Shown here in pieces: positions 16,359-25,728 of a stretch of 64,000 nucleotides of DNA. The DNA lies in contig JADJWQ010000006.1 in NCBI GenBank assembly GCA_016716265.1, forward strand, positions 1,364,001-1,428,000, read 5' to 3'. The notes below the pieces were generated by a model. The model made no database searches, was not told where the DNA came from, and saw only the letters and a program-made list of their open reading frames with translations. Every line of letters begins with the position of its first letter. The first letter of the stretch is position 1. This DNA comes from Planctomycetota bacterium. GTDB taxonomy: Bacteria > Planctomycetota > UBA1135 > UBA2386. Position numbers and translations under genes: made by a program.

Positions 16359-18290
16359 CCGGACCGCCGCATCCCACAGAGCGCCGGCGTGCTCGAGGAG
16401 GACGCCCACGTCGTCGCCGAGCACGACGCGCTCGGCGACGAGGTCGGCGAGCGCGGCCCGGCAGCGATCGAGATAGTGCTCGCGGTCACCGTACAGCGCG
16501 GCGAGCGACGGGCGTGGGTCACCGTCCCGAGCCACGAGCGGTAGCGGCACGAAGCTGCCGACGAAGTCCTGCAGCTCGCCCGGGAACGGCGTGTCGTCGC
16601 CGAGCACGCGATACGGCAGGTAGGTGGCCACCGGCACGCGCAGCTCGAGGCAGCGCACCCCGCCGAGCTCGTTGCCGAGCGCATCGGTCGCCGGCACCAG
16701 GCTCGCGAACGCGGGACCGAGGCGCGGTGGTGTGATCGCGACGATGCCTCGCGACGGGAAGTCGGGCCCGTAGTCGGCGCGATGGGCGGTCTGGATCGCG
16801 GCGGGCACGCGCACACCCGGGATGCCGAGGTCGGAGCGGGCCGCGAGTGGCACCAGGGTCCCGTCGGCGAGCCGCGGATATGCCGACGGTGGTGGCTCGA
16901 CGCCGTCCTCGACCCATTGGAGCAGCGCGATCAACAGCGCGCGGTAGGCCGCGCGCGTGTCGACCGGATCGTCGCGGCCGAGCGTGCCGGGGTAGTGCTG
17001 CGCCGATGCGAGATGGTAGATGCGCTCCCGCGCGGTCGGCGCGAGGTCGCGGCGACCATCGACGGTCGTGTGGATCAGCGCGGCGGCGCGGCCGAAGTAC
17101 TCGTAACCGGTGTTGACCCAGAACACGCGCGGCAGGTGTGCGGGGTCGTGCTGGCGCGCGAACAGGCCGTCGATCCGGCCGGTCACCGGATCCTCCTGTA
17201 GCCGGGACGTGAACGGGAACAGGTCGGTCGGGAACGCGAACGCCGAGAAGCGGTGCGCGTCGCGGCTCGGCTGCGCGAAGCGGTGGTCGAAGCTGCCGCG
17301 GCCGGCGCCGGCCGTCAGGGCGAGGACGCCATCGAGCGCCTGGCGGCCAGCGGTGTCGGTCGTGAAGCCCTGCCATATGAAATGGCGCAGGAAGCGACCG
17401 GTCTGCGAGATGCCGACCGCGACGACGTGTTGTACCGAGAACGGACAGTCCGGTCCGTAGCGCAACCAGCTCGCGACATCGCGGATCGCGGCGAGCCCGA
17501 GCCCGACCACGTTCGGATCGCGCGCGACCCAGACGAGCTCGTAGACGAAGCCCGCATCGAACGGCCGGCCGTCGCGACGCTCGGCGGCACGGCCGTCGGC
17601 CGAGAATCGCCATCGCTCGCGGGGCACGATCTCGCGCTCCTCGTCGCGCCCCCGGCGTCGCGTCAGCACGTGCTCGTCGGAGTCCGGCCGCACGACCGGA
17701 TACGGCACGTGGCCGCGGTGGCCGAGTTCGATGCGCGCCACGGGCTCGAACGCGACGTGGTCGGTCCGCACGAGCCCCTCGATCGGGCTGCCATCCGGCT
17801 GCACGGCGATCGGCGCCCGCAGCCGCAGTCGGCCGGGCTCGTCCGGCACATCGCATTGCCAGCCGCACCAGACGACGGTCGCGCCGAGTCGCAGGAGCAG
17901 GCCGTCACCGAACGCCTCCGGTCGCGACAGATCGCGCGACGTCGCGCGACAGAACGAGCCGAGCGATGCCATCCCGCCGCGATTGCACACCTCCAGCAGC
18001 GCGGTTCCGCGGCGCCGGGCCGGGTCGACGGGCTGGAGCACGACCAGGTCGGCCGTCGCTTCGACGCGCCCCTCCGGATTCGTCGGCGCGAGCCGGAGAT
18101 CGACGATCCGCGCGTTGAGTGGTTCGGAAGGGTCGAGCGCCAGCCGCACGGTCCCCCGCACGATCTCGTAGCGGCCGCCGGCGCCGAACGAGCGTCCGCC
18201 CGCCACGACCTCGCGTGACGCGACGCGAAGCTCCGCGACCTGTGCCGCCGCGACCCCACCGAGCACCACCACCGCCCACATCGCCCGCAT
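16356..18290 (-). CDS. Exported alpha/beta-hydrolase (Abhydrolase_10-type)
   Basis: Secreted or periplasmic protein of the large alpha/beta-hydrolase family often annotated alpha/beta hydrolase domain-containing protein. N-terminal signal MRAMWAVVVLGGVAAAQVAE. A beta-rich first part (LRVASREVVAGG, RGTALLEVCNRGG) precedes the hydrolase core, where GISQTGRFLR gives the nucleophile elbow with Ser near residue 295. WVNTGYEYFGRAAALIHT near 410 and HLASAQHYPG near 442 fit the family; the latter may carry the catalytic His. 644 residues. ATG at 18290 is preceded by AGGTGTGGCC. It lies 50 nt behind a GH172 gene on the same strand, so the pair may act on the same carbohydrate or its esters. Substrate unknown. 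Confidence 0.78.
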   Translation of the reverse strand: MRAMWAVVVLGGVAAAQVAELRVASREVVAGGRSFGAGGRYEIVRGTVRLALDPSEPLNARIVDLRLAPTNPEGRVEATADLVVLQPVDPARRRGTALLEVCNRGGMASLGSFCRATSRDLSRPEAFGDGLLLRLGATVVWCGWQCDVPDEPGRLRLRAPIAVQPDGSPIEGLVRTDHVAFEPVARIELGHRGHVPYPVVRPDSDEHVLTRRRGRDEEREIVPRERWRFSADGRAAERRDGRPFDAGFVYELVWVARDPNVVGLGLAAIRDVASWLRYGPDCPFSVQHVVAVGISQTGRFLRHFIWQGFTTDTAGRQALDGVLALTAGAGRGSFDHRFAQPSRDAHRFSAFAFPTDLFPFTSRLQEDPVTGRIDGLFARQHDPAHLPRVFWVNTGYEYFGRAAALIHTTVDGRRDLAPTARERIYHLASAQHYPGTLGRDDPVDTRAAYRALLIALLQWVEDGVEPPPSAYPRLADGTLVPLAARSDLGIPGVRVPAAIQTAHRADYGPDFPSRGIVAITPPRLGPAFASLVPATDALGNELGGVRCLELRVPVATYLPYRVLGDDTPFPGELQDFVGSFVPLPLVARDGDPRPSLAALYGDREHYLDRCRAALADLVAERVVLGDDVGVLLEHAGALWDAAVR

Positions 18291-18340
18291 GGCCACACCT
18301 CCGCGCGGTAGCGCGTCTGTCCGTGGAGTCTCCTGGCGGT

Positions 18341-19906
18341 TCACTCCGCATCCCGCGCGGGCCGCCGCCGCTCGACCTGCCACCGCTGCCGCAGCCGCAC
18401 CGAGTCGATCCCGAGCAGGGCGCCGCGCGACGCGGCGTTCCGGCCGATGCACTCGAAGCGCAGCACATGTTCGCCGACCGGCAGCCGGCGCTGGCCGAGG
18501 TCGTGCTCCCGCAGCTCGACGTCCTCCGCGTAGAAGTCCTGCTCCGCGCGCACCTCCTCGCCGTCGAGCAGGATGCGGTAGCGGCCGAAGTCGTAGCTGT
18601 GCGTCGCGCGCAGCGTCAGCTGGCGGAGCTCCTCGTTCGCGACGGCGAAGCGAGCCTCGAACCACGCGCCGTCGCCGATGGCGTTGGTGAAGAACAGCTG
18701 GCCGTCGCCGGTCCAGCGCCAGCCCTTCTGCAACGACAGCTTGCCGCCCTCGACCGCCGCGCCCTCGCGCAGCGTGCGGCCCTCGAACACGACATCGAGG
18801 TCGGGCAGCGCTCGCTCGTCGACCGCCGGTAGCGCGGCGAACCGCTTCGGCTGACCGACCTGGTACCAGAACGCGACCGTTGCATAGTCGTCGTTGCGCT
18901 CGACGAAGCCGCGCGGCTCGCCCTCGGCCAGCTCGTCGGTGGAGATCCAGCCTGCGTTCTCCAGCGTGACGCGCAGCGACTTCGTGAATCGCACCGGATC
19001 GGCGATGTGCCAGCGGTAGACCGTGGTGCTCCAGCCGACCATGCCCCACTCGCCGTCGAGGATGGACACACCGAAACACGGGAACGTCGACGTGCCCATG
19101 CCCCACGCATTGAGCACGTAGTCCTCGGTTCCGGTGCCCCACACGCTCGGCGTCTTCTCGCCATCGATGTAGAACTTGTCGTCGCCCTCGCCGAACCACT
19201 CGGGACTGCGGCTGCGCACGCTCAGCACCGTGCCGACGTAGTGCCCGCGACCCTCGGCATCGAGCACCAGGTAGTCGCGCCCAGATCGCACCGGGAACTC
19301 CTGTCGGTATTGCGCGCAGAAGTAGGCGGTGTCCGTCGGCAGCTCCGGCACGCGGACCCAGTCGACGTGGAAGTAGAACGCGTTGAACGGCCTGGCGCTC
19401 TGGTTCTCGATCTCGATGCGCGCCGAGCGGAAGAACGGCATCTGCCAGAAGCAGTTGTAGGCGTCGCCGCCCTCGACCTGCACCGGCAGCGAACGCACCG
19501 CCGCGCGGCGTCCGAACCCGGCCGCGAAGAAGTCCCCGACCGGCGCTTCGACCGCCGGTGCCTCGGCGCCGTCCCAGAACATCCTCAGCACCAGCTCGCC
19601 ATGGTGCGCGGAGCCGTCGCGACCGAGCCAGCTCGGCTCCGGGGCCGCGAAGGTCATCCAGATGTGCTGGACGATCCCCGGTCCCTGCAGATCGGCGAGC
19701 ACCGTCGTCGCGCCAGGCTCGATCCAGCGATTGTCGCGATTGCTCGACCGATCCGCCGGCGCCGATGACGCGCGCGCCGACGTCCCGTCCCGCACCCGCG
19801 TCAGGTCGGCGAGCCCGCCGACGTCCTGCCCAGCGCATGCCGCAACCGCGACGCAATGCGCGAAGATCCACCCGAACACCGCGACACCGGCCTGCCGTCC
19901 GTCCAT
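18341..19906 (-). CDS. GH172 (DUF2961) family glycoside hydrolase, exported
   Basis: Members of GH172 include difructose-dianhydride and alpha-D-arabinofuranan-active enzymes. The family core is evident: HIWMTFAA near 82, LRMFWDG near 107, then the hallmark GTGTEDY with Glu261 as a likely catalytic residue, followed by TVYRWHIADPVRF near 295. The C-terminal about 130 residues form a beta-sandwich (RATHSYDFGRYRILLDGE) that may bind carbohydrate. Signal peptide-like N-terminus with GWIFAHCVAVAACAGQ; ATG at 19906 has GAGGAG 6-7 nt upstream. 521 residues. First gene of a probable two-gene unit with the downstream hydrolase. Specificity cannot be told from motifs. Confidence 0.85.
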   Translation of the reverse strand: MDGRQAGVAVFGWIFAHCVAVAACAGQDVGGLADLTRVRDGTSARASSAPADRSSNRDNRWIEPGATTVLADLQGPGIVQHIWMTFAAPEPSWLGRDGSAHHGELVLRMFWDGAEAPAVEAPVGDFFAAGFGRRAAVRSLPVQVEGGDAYNCFWQMPFFRSARIEIENQSARPFNAFYFHVDWVRVPELPTDTAYFCAQYRQEFPVRSGRDYLVLDAEGRGHYVGTVLSVRSRSPEWFGEGDDKFYIDGEKTPSVWGTGTEDYVLNAWGMGTSTFPCFGVSILDGEWGMVGWSTTVYRWHIADPVRFTKSLRVTLENAGWISTDELAEGEPRGFVERNDDYATVAFWYQVGQPKRFAALPAVDERALPDLDVVFEGRTLREGAAVEGGKLSLQKGWRWTGDGQLFFTNAIGDGAWFEARFAVANEELRQLTLRATHSYDFGRYRILLDGEEVRAEQDFYAEDVELREHDLGQRRLPVGEHVLRFECIGRNAASRGALLGIDSVRLRQRWQVERRRPARDAE

Positions 19907-20115
19907 TTCGCGCTCCTCGTCGAGCCTCCATGGCGCCCGCGCTACCGCGCGCACGCAAGCGCGCGGTGTCGCCAGCGCCGTCACGATCATGTACCGTCGA
20001 GGAACTTCACCCGAGTACGATCTGTCCGGATCAACACGGTGGTCGCGAGCGGGTAGGTTCGCCGCACCGGGCGAGACCCTAAATTCGCCCTCTCTCACCT
20101 CTCCCGGAGCCCACG

Positions 20116-21507
20116 ATGCACCTCCCTCCGATCCGACTGACGTTCGTCACCTCGCTGTGCCTCTTCGCTGGCGTCTCGGCCCAGGACGCGCTGTGGATCG
20201 CCAACCGGACGTCGGGCGACGTCATGCAGATCTCTCCGCTCGGCGAGGTCCTGCAGACCTTGCCGCAGGCCGTGACCATGCGCACGATCCACCGGGCCCC
20301 CGACGGCAAGCTGTGGGTCGCGGGTAGCGCGACGGTCCCGATCCTCCATCCGGACGGCTCGCCGTTCGGCGCCGCGGGGTTCTCGCTGGGAAGCTCGTAC
20401 GCGATCGCGTTCGACCGGTCCGGGCACGCATGGGTGTCCGGAGGCACGGGCGTCGAGGAGTTCGACGCCAACGGTACGACGCTGAACACGTACCCGCTAT
20501 CGTTCTCCGCGCCGCTGGGCATCGCGATCGACGCCGACGGCAACAAGTGGATCTGCCACCGCGCCGGTCCGCCCGGCTCCGTGACGCGGATCGACGGCAT
20601 GACCGGCGCGATCTCGAACCACCCGATGCCGTCGACCTCGCTGATCCTGCCGACGCGCTGCTGCGCGGACTTCCGTGGACTCGGCATGCCGAGCCACGTC
20701 TGGGTCGTCGGCGACAACCGCGGCGCCGGGGAGCTGATCGAGCTCGATGCGAGCGGCACCGTGCTCAATACCTACGTGCTCGCGCCGGGCGGCGCGTTCG
20801 GCTCGGTGATCGCCGACGTCGATCCCGCCACGCTCGCCGTGCAGTTCGTGTGGGTCGGTGACTTCCGCACCGGTGACCTGTGGCGCGTCGATGCCGCGAC
20901 CGGCGCGGCGATATCCGTCACCGTGGCGACCGACGTGCTCGGTCTGACGATCGACGGCTTCCGGAACGTGTGGGCGACGGCCCGCACCAATACCGAGCTC
21001 CGCCGGATCGACGTGCAGGGCTTCCTGGAGGCATTCGCGACGATCGGCGCCGGCGCCGGCGGCCCGGCGGCGTCGGGCTGGGAGACTGCGACCACCGTCG
21101 ATCCCCTCGGCGACTTCGATGGCGACGCGGTACCCAACATCTTCGAGATCCAGGGGCGCTCGTCGCCGTTCGACGCCTGCTCGACGCCGGCCGCGAGCCT
21201 GTCGGTCGAGGGCGCAGCCGCGGTCGGTGGCCCGACCGCGCTACAGATCCTCGCGACCGGCCAGATGTTCCTGGCGTTCGGCCTGACGCGCAATGCGTCG
21301 CCGTTGACGATCCCGGGTATCGCGTGCACGTTCGACCTCGATCCGACGACGCTGATCGTCACCGCCGATGCGGGCTTCGGCACGCAGCTCATTCCCTTCG
21401 TGATCCCGAACGCAGCGATCCTGGTCGGCAATCCGCTGCTCGTCCAGGGCGCGCACGTCACTGCGACACCGACGTTCACCAACGTCAACGGCTGGCTGTT
21501 CTTCTGA
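20116..21507 (+). CDS. Secreted beta-propeller protein with calcium-type motif and lineage-type C-terminal domain
   Basis: Signal peptide to about residue 22 (LCLFAGVSAQ). Residues 23-330 hold repeated blades of the NHL/SMP-30/YncE kind (LWIANRTSGDVMQISPLG, KLWVAGSATV, GHAWVSGGTGVEEFD, NKWICHRAG), giving a six- or seven-bladed propeller. FDGDAVPNIFEIQ near 332 resembles a thrombospondin type-3 calcium-binding repeat. The last about 105 residues (SLSVEGAAAVGG to GWLFF) are a beta-rich domain with PLTIPGIACTFDLDP and NPLLVQGAHV; I recall such tails on many secreted planctomycete proteins, so it may be a sorting or anchoring domain. No catalytic residues recognised. Divergent from GH172 by about 210 nt. 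Confidence 0.75.
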   Translation: MHLPPIRLTFVTSLCLFAGVSAQDALWIANRTSGDVMQISPLGEVLQTLPQAVTMRTIHRAPDGKLWVAGSATVPILHPDGSPFGAAGFSLGSSYAIAFDRSGHAWVSGGTGVEEFDANGTTLNTYPLSFSAPLGIAIDADGNKWICHRAGPPGSVTRIDGMTGAISNHPMPSTSLILPTRCCADFRGLGMPSHVWVVGDNRGAGELIELDASGTVLNTYVLAPGGAFGSVIADVDPATLAVQFVWVGDFRTGDLWRVDAATGAAISVTVATDVLGLTIDGFRNVWATARTNTELRRIDVQGFLEAFATIGAGAGGPAASGWETATTVDPLGDFDGDAVPNIFEIQGRSSPFDACSTPAASLSVEGAAAVGGPTALQILATGQMFLAFGLTRNASPLTIPGIACTFDLDPTTLIVTADAGFGTQLIPFVIPNAAILVGNPLLVQGAHVTATPTFTNVNGWLFF

Positions 21508-21670
21508 GCCGCCGATGGCACCGCGGTGCGCGCGCCACTGTGCGCCGGCCGCGGTCCCGATTCGGTTCCGCACCGACAGACCCCGGCGACGGCACACCGA
21601 AGAGACGGGATGGAGCGGTGCCGCCCTGCGAGGGCGCGGCGCGCCGCCCCGACCTCGCCGGAGCCAAGCC

Positions 21671-22657
21671 GTGATCGAAGCCAACCCGTCGCTACAGGCG
21701 ACCGACGCCCGCACGCCTCTGCATCCTGCTGCCGCTGCCCGGCGCGCCGCGCAGTTCCGCACCGCGCTGCTCGAGCGCCTCGAGCACGTGGTCGCGCTGG
21801 ACCGGCAGACGGTGGAGCCGCTGCTCGCCGCCCTGCTGGCGCGCGGTCACGCGCTGATCGAGGGCATCCCCGGCATCGGCAAGACGCTGCTCGCGCGCAC
21901 GCTGGCGCGGTGCATCGACGGCACCTTCCATCGCATCCAGTTCACGAACGACCTGATGCCGTCCGACGTCGTCGGCACGTCGATCTGGCGGCCGGCGACC
22001 GGCGACTTCACGTTCGTCGAGGGTCCGCTGTTCGCGAACGTCGTGCTCGCCGACGAGATCAACCGGACGAGCCCGCGGACGCTGTCGTGCCTGCTGGAAG
22101 CGATGGAGGACGGCGTGGTGACGATCGACGGTCGCCCGACCCGGCTCGGTGAGCCGTTCCTCGTGCTCGCGACGCGCAATCCGATCGAGTTCCACGGCAC
22201 GTTCCCGATCCCCGAGGCCGCCCTCGACCGATTCCTGGTGCGGATCGAGCTCGGCTATCCGAGCGAGGCGGACGAGCTCCGGCTGTACGCCGGCCACGAC
22301 GCCCGCGCGCGACTCGACGAGGTCGACCCCGCGGTGACGCTCGACGAGGTGCTCGCCCTGATGGCTGCCGCGCGCAACGTGACCGTGACCGAGCCGGTCG
22401 CTCTCTACGCGTACGCGGTCGTGCGCGCGACGCGCACCCACCGCGACGTCGCGCTGGGGGCCAGCCCGCGGGCGGCGCTCGCGTGGCTCGCCACAGCGCG
22501 CGCCCACGCGTTGCTGGGCGGCCGCGACCACGTGTTGCCGGACGACCTGCAGGCGCTCGCGGCGCCGGTGCTGGCGCACCGTCTGTTCCTGCACGGCGGC
22601 GGCGACTCGCGACCGATCCTCGCGGAGCTGCTGGCGAGCACACCGGTCGAGCTGTGA
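21671..22657 (+). CDS. MoxR-family AAA+ ATPase
   Basis: Chaperone-like AAA+ ATPase, family typically paired with DUF58 and transglutaminase proteins. Walker A GIPGIGKT at 65-72, Walker B VVLADEINRTSP near 124 (Asp128-Glu129), sensor-type ATRNPIEFHGTFPIPEAALD near 172, and the helical lid (GASPRAALAWLATARAHALL) near 270. 328 residues. The GTG at 21671 is chosen because GGAGCCAAGCC precedes it and the MoxR alignment starts soon after; the longer open frame from 21515 is poor. Ends 7 nt before the DUF58 gene, so the four genes to 27611 form one operon. Confidence 0.92.
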   Translation: MIEANPSLQATDARTPLHPAAAARRAAQFRTALLERLEHVVALDRQTVEPLLAALLARGHALIEGIPGIGKTLLARTLARCIDGTFHRIQFTNDLMPSDVVGTSIWRPATGDFTFVEGPLFANVVLADEINRTSPRTLSCLLEAMEDGVVTIDGRPTRLGEPFLVLATRNPIEFHGTFPIPEAALDRFLVRIELGYPSEADELRLYAGHDARARLDEVDPAVTLDEVLALMAAARNVTVTEPVALYAYAVVRATRTHRDVALGASPRAALAWLATARAHALLGGRDHVLPDDLQALAAPVLAHRLFLHGGGDSRPILAELLASTPVEL

Positions 22658-22664
22658 GGTCGCC

Positions 22665-23699
22665 ATGCCGGGTCGCCCTGCGCTGTGGCCGACCGCGCTC
22701 GGCCTGAAGGCCGTCGGCTTCCTCGGGCTGCTCGTCGTCGCGTACTACGCCGCCCCCTACGACAACCTGTTCTTCCTGCTGATCGCGTTCCTGTCGACGC
22801 TCGCTGCGCTCGGCGCGTGGTGGACCGCCGACAACGTGCGCCGCGTACGCTGCGCCATCACCGACGTCGAGTCGGCTCCCGCGGGCGCCGCCACCGGACA
22901 CGTCGTGCGCATCGCGCTGAGCGTGCGCCGCCCGGCGTTCGCGCTGCGCGTGCGGATGACCATCGCCGGTCGCGACCAGCTCGTCGCCAGCGTGCCGCTC
23001 GCCGGCCCCACCGCGACCGGTGACGCGAGCGGCGGAGCTGCGCTGCTCGGCAGCCTCGCCGGCCTGCCGCGTGGCGTGCACCGCGCCAGTGCCGCGTGGC
23101 TGGAGTCGACCTTCCCGCTCGGTGCGTTGCGCGCCCGACGCGCGCTGCCCGAGGTCCTGAGCCTCGACGTCGTCGCCTGGCCGCGACCGGCCGAGCTGCC
23201 CGCCGACCGCAGTCGCACCGCGGTGCTCGCGGCACTGACCGGCTCGGCGCTGCAGGGCGGCGACGACCTCACGCCACAGAGCCTGCGCGGCTGGCGCGAG
23301 GGTGACGCCCTGCGGGACGTCCATTGGCGTGCGACCGCGCGGCGCGGCGCCGACCGCCTGGTCGTCCGAGCGCACGACGGCGACGGCGAGAACGGGCTCG
23401 AGGTCGCGCTCGACCGGCGCTGCACTGCCGACGCACTCGAGCGTGCGCTGTCCGTGGTCGCCGCGCTGGCCCTGCGCGCGCGCGACCGTGACGAGACGCT
23501 CACGCTCCATTCGCAGGCGCACGTCGAGACCTACGGCAACGGCCACCGCAGCATCGACGAGCTGCTGCGCTACCTGGCCGAGGCCACCCCGCTACCGAGC
23601 GACGCGCCGCCACCTCCACCGACCGGACACCACGTGCTGCGACTGCCGCAGCCCGAGCGCGCGGACCGCCGGCCGCCCACGGAGGCGCTCCATGGCTGA
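22665..23699 (+). CDS. DUF58 membrane-associated protein
   Basis: Partner of MoxR ATPases, thought to be a client or adaptor with a degenerate von Willebrand A-like fold. Two N-terminal hydrophobic helices (about 12-30 and 33-52: GFLGLLVVAYYAA, LFFLLIAFLSTLAALGAWW). The diagnostic DUF58 motif RGWREGDALRDVHWRATAR lies near 207-225, followed by LVVRAHDGDGENGLEVALD. 344 residues. AGGTCGCC precedes the ATG. Its stop overlaps the ATG of the next gene by 8 nt, indicating coupling. The acid/metal MIDAS residues of true VWA domains are not obvious, as usual for DUF58. Confidence 0.88.
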   Translation: MPGRPALWPTALGLKAVGFLGLLVVAYYAAPYDNLFFLLIAFLSTLAALGAWWTADNVRRVRCAITDVESAPAGAATGHVVRIALSVRRPAFALRVRMTIAGRDQLVASVPLAGPTATGDASGGAALLGSLAGLPRGVHRASAAWLESTFPLGALRARRALPEVLSLDVVAWPRPAELPADRSRTAVLAALTGSALQGGDDLTPQSLRGWREGDALRDVHWRATARRGADRLVVRAHDGDGENGLEVALDRRCTADALERALSVVAALALRARDRDETLTLHSQAHVETYGNGHRSIDELLRYLAEATPLPSDAPPPPPTGHHVLRLPQPERADRRPPTEALHG

Positions 23700-25728
23700 G
23701 CTGCTGCGCCCCTGGCTGGTCGCGATCGTGCTGCTCAACGTCGCGTTCGTGCAGATCACGGGCGCGGTGTCGGCGTTCTGGGTCGGGCCGCTGTGCGCAT
23801 TGGCGGCCGCCGCTCCGTGGCTGCGGCGGCTGCAGCACCACCGCCCGTATCGCCTGCTCTGGAACGCAGCGGTGATCGTGGTGTTCGGCATCCTGGTCCT
23901 GCACGCGCGCGAGCGACTCTCGCAGCGACTGCTGGAGGACGGGTTGATCCTCGCATTGCTGTGCCAGGTCCACCTGCTCAACAACCTGGGGCCGCGCCAG
24001 AAGCCGGACCTGCTGTTCTTCAACAGCTTCCTGATCGCGTTCGTGACCGCGTTCTTCTGCGAGGACCTGCTGTACCTGCTGGTCTTCACGCTCTATGCGC
24101 TGCTGTTGCTCCCGTCGATCCAGCTCGCCGCACTGCTCGACGGAGCCGCCGTCGAGCCGGGCGTCGCGCCGGGTCCGGCGCGGCCGTCGCCCGCCGCGGT
24201 CCGCGGGGCGCTGCGCGGAGGGCTGCCGCGCACCGCCGTCGCGATCGCGGTGACCGCGGCCGTGTTCCTGACCTGGCCGCGCGACTTCCGCCGGGAGGGC
24301 TGGGTCGGCGAGACGGGAGCACTGCAGCAGACCGGGCTCGGAGCGGCCGCCTTCGCCGACACCGTGCGCCCCGGCAGCGGTGGCACCAATGCACTGGACG
24401 AGCGCGAGGTGCTGCGGGTCCGCCCCGTGCGCGGCGACGCAGCGACGATTCCGGCGCTCTGGCGCAGCCGCACGTTCGTCGACTTCGACGGGCGCAACGG
24501 CTGGCAGGCGGAGAAGAAGCCGCAGAAACCGGGCCGCGCGATGTTCGATGCGCGCTGGCTGGTGGCCCGGCCGGGTTGGTGGACGCGCGACGGGGCGCCG
24601 GCCGAGCCCGACGCACCGCGCGTGCACGTGCAGATCGTGGACCCGCTGCTGCGTCGCATACCGGTGCCGCTGGCAGGCAGCGCCGTGCAACTGCTCGGCC
24701 CCGGCGCCCCCGAGCCGGTCATGCCGCTGATCGACGGCACGCTGGAGCACACGCAGCTCGGCCAGGACGTGCGCGCCTACGGCTCGCTCGACTACATGGT
24801 GCTGCTCGGCGACCGCGCCGACGGGCGCGCCGCCGATCTGACGCTGTCCCAGCGCGGCCGGCTGATCCGGCTGCCCGCGGGCAGCGTCTCCGCCGACGTG
24901 CTGGCGATCGCCGATCGGATCCGCGGCCGGCTGCCACGCGACGCGACCGACGCGGAGCTCGCCGCGGCCTGCGTCGCGCACTTCGCGGCGAGCTACCGCT
25001 ACGTGCTCCCTGGCCGGCCGGGAGCCGCGCGGGATCTCGAGGACTTCCTGCTGGCGACGCACGGCGGCCACTGCGAGCTGTTCGCGTCGGCACTCGCCGT
25101 GCTGCTGCGGCGCTGCGGCGTGCCCTGCCGGCTCGTCTCCGGATTCCGCGCCGACGGTGCCGACGCATCGCACGGGGAGATCGTCGTGAGACGGCGCCAC
25201 GCCCATGCGTGGGTCGAGGCGCTGCTCGCCGGGCGTGGCTGGGTCGCGCTCGACGCGACCCCGGCCGCCGACGTCGACGGCGACGCGACCGGGGGCAGCG
25301 CGCTGGAGCGGCTCGCCGACGCGATCGCGGCGCTGTGGAAGCGCGTCACCGCGTTCGACGGCGACACCCGCAGCGGTGCGCTCGCCTGGCTCGCGCGACT
25401 CCCGCGCGCGGTCGTCGCCCGGCCGAGGTCGGCAGCGACCGTGCTCGGGCTGCTGCTCGCGCTGCTCGGCGGGCTGCGTTGGCTGCGGCGCGACCGCCGC
25501 CCGCGGTCGATCCGCGAGCTCGAACGCTGCGCGGCCCGCGCCGGGCTCGCCCGGCACCCGAACGAGACGCCCAGCCAGCTCGTCGCCCGCGCCGCGACGA
25601 TCGCAGGGATCCGCCCCGATGCGCTCGCGGCGCTGCGCAGCGCGGTCGAGACCCACCGCCGCGAACGCTACGCCGGCGTCGACTCGCAGCGGTCGCAGGG
25701 CTCGAGCCGGGCTACGCTGCGGCGGTGA
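23692..25728 (+). CDS. TgpA-like membrane transglutaminase
   Basis: Inner-membrane protein with about five N-terminal transmembrane helices (residues 5-150: WLVAIVLLNVAFV, RLLWNAAVIVVFGILVLHA, DLLYLLVFTLYALLLLPS), a further one near 187, a periplasmic transglutaminase-like domain, and a C-terminal helix (VLGLLLALLGGL) followed by a cytoplasmic DUF4129-like tail. The catalytic triad is visible as Cys461 in GGHCELFASA, His505 in HAHAWVEA and Asp521 in ALDATPA. 678 residues. GGAGGCGCTCC precedes ATG 23692. With MoxR and DUF58 it forms the widespread but functionally obscure MoxR-DUF58-TgpA module, linked to envelope protein modification or assembly. Confidence 0.92.
   Translation: MAELLRPWLVAIVLLNVAFVQITGAVSAFWVGPLCALAAAAPWLRRLQHHRPYRLLWNAAVIVVFGILVLHARERLSQRLLEDGLILALLCQVHLLNNLGPRQKPDLLFFNSFLIAFVTAFFCEDLLYLLVFTLYALLLLPSIQLAALLDGAAVEPGVAPGPARPSPAAVRGALRGGLPRTAVAIAVTAAVFLTWPRDFRREGWVGETGALQQTGLGAAAFADTVRPGSGGTNALDEREVLRVRPVRGDAATIPALWRSRTFVDFDGRNGWQAEKKPQKPGRAMFDARWLVARPGWWTRDGAPAEPDAPRVHVQIVDPLLRRIPVPLAGSAVQLLGPGAPEPVMPLIDGTLEHTQLGQDVRAYGSLDYMVLLGDRADGRAADLTLSQRGRLIRLPAGSVSADVLAIADRIRGRLPRDATDAELAAACVAHFAASYRYVLPGRPGAARDLEDFLLATHGGHCELFASALAVLLRRCGVPCRLVSGFRADGADASHGEIVVRRRHAHAWVEALLAGRGWVALDATPAADVDGDATGGSALERLADAIAALWKRVTAFDGDTRSGALAWLARLPRAVVARPRSAATVLGLLLALLGGLRWLRRDRRPRSIRELERCAARAGLARHPNETPSQLVARAATIAGIRPDALAALRSAVETHRRERYAGVDSQRSQGSSRATLRR

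Noticed and set aside
18291..19958. Upstream extension of the alpha/beta-hydrolase frame suggesting a 1200-residue protein
   Set aside because: The extension runs through GH172 in a wrong frame and has random Arg-rich content; a signal peptide and ribosome site mark the start at 18290.
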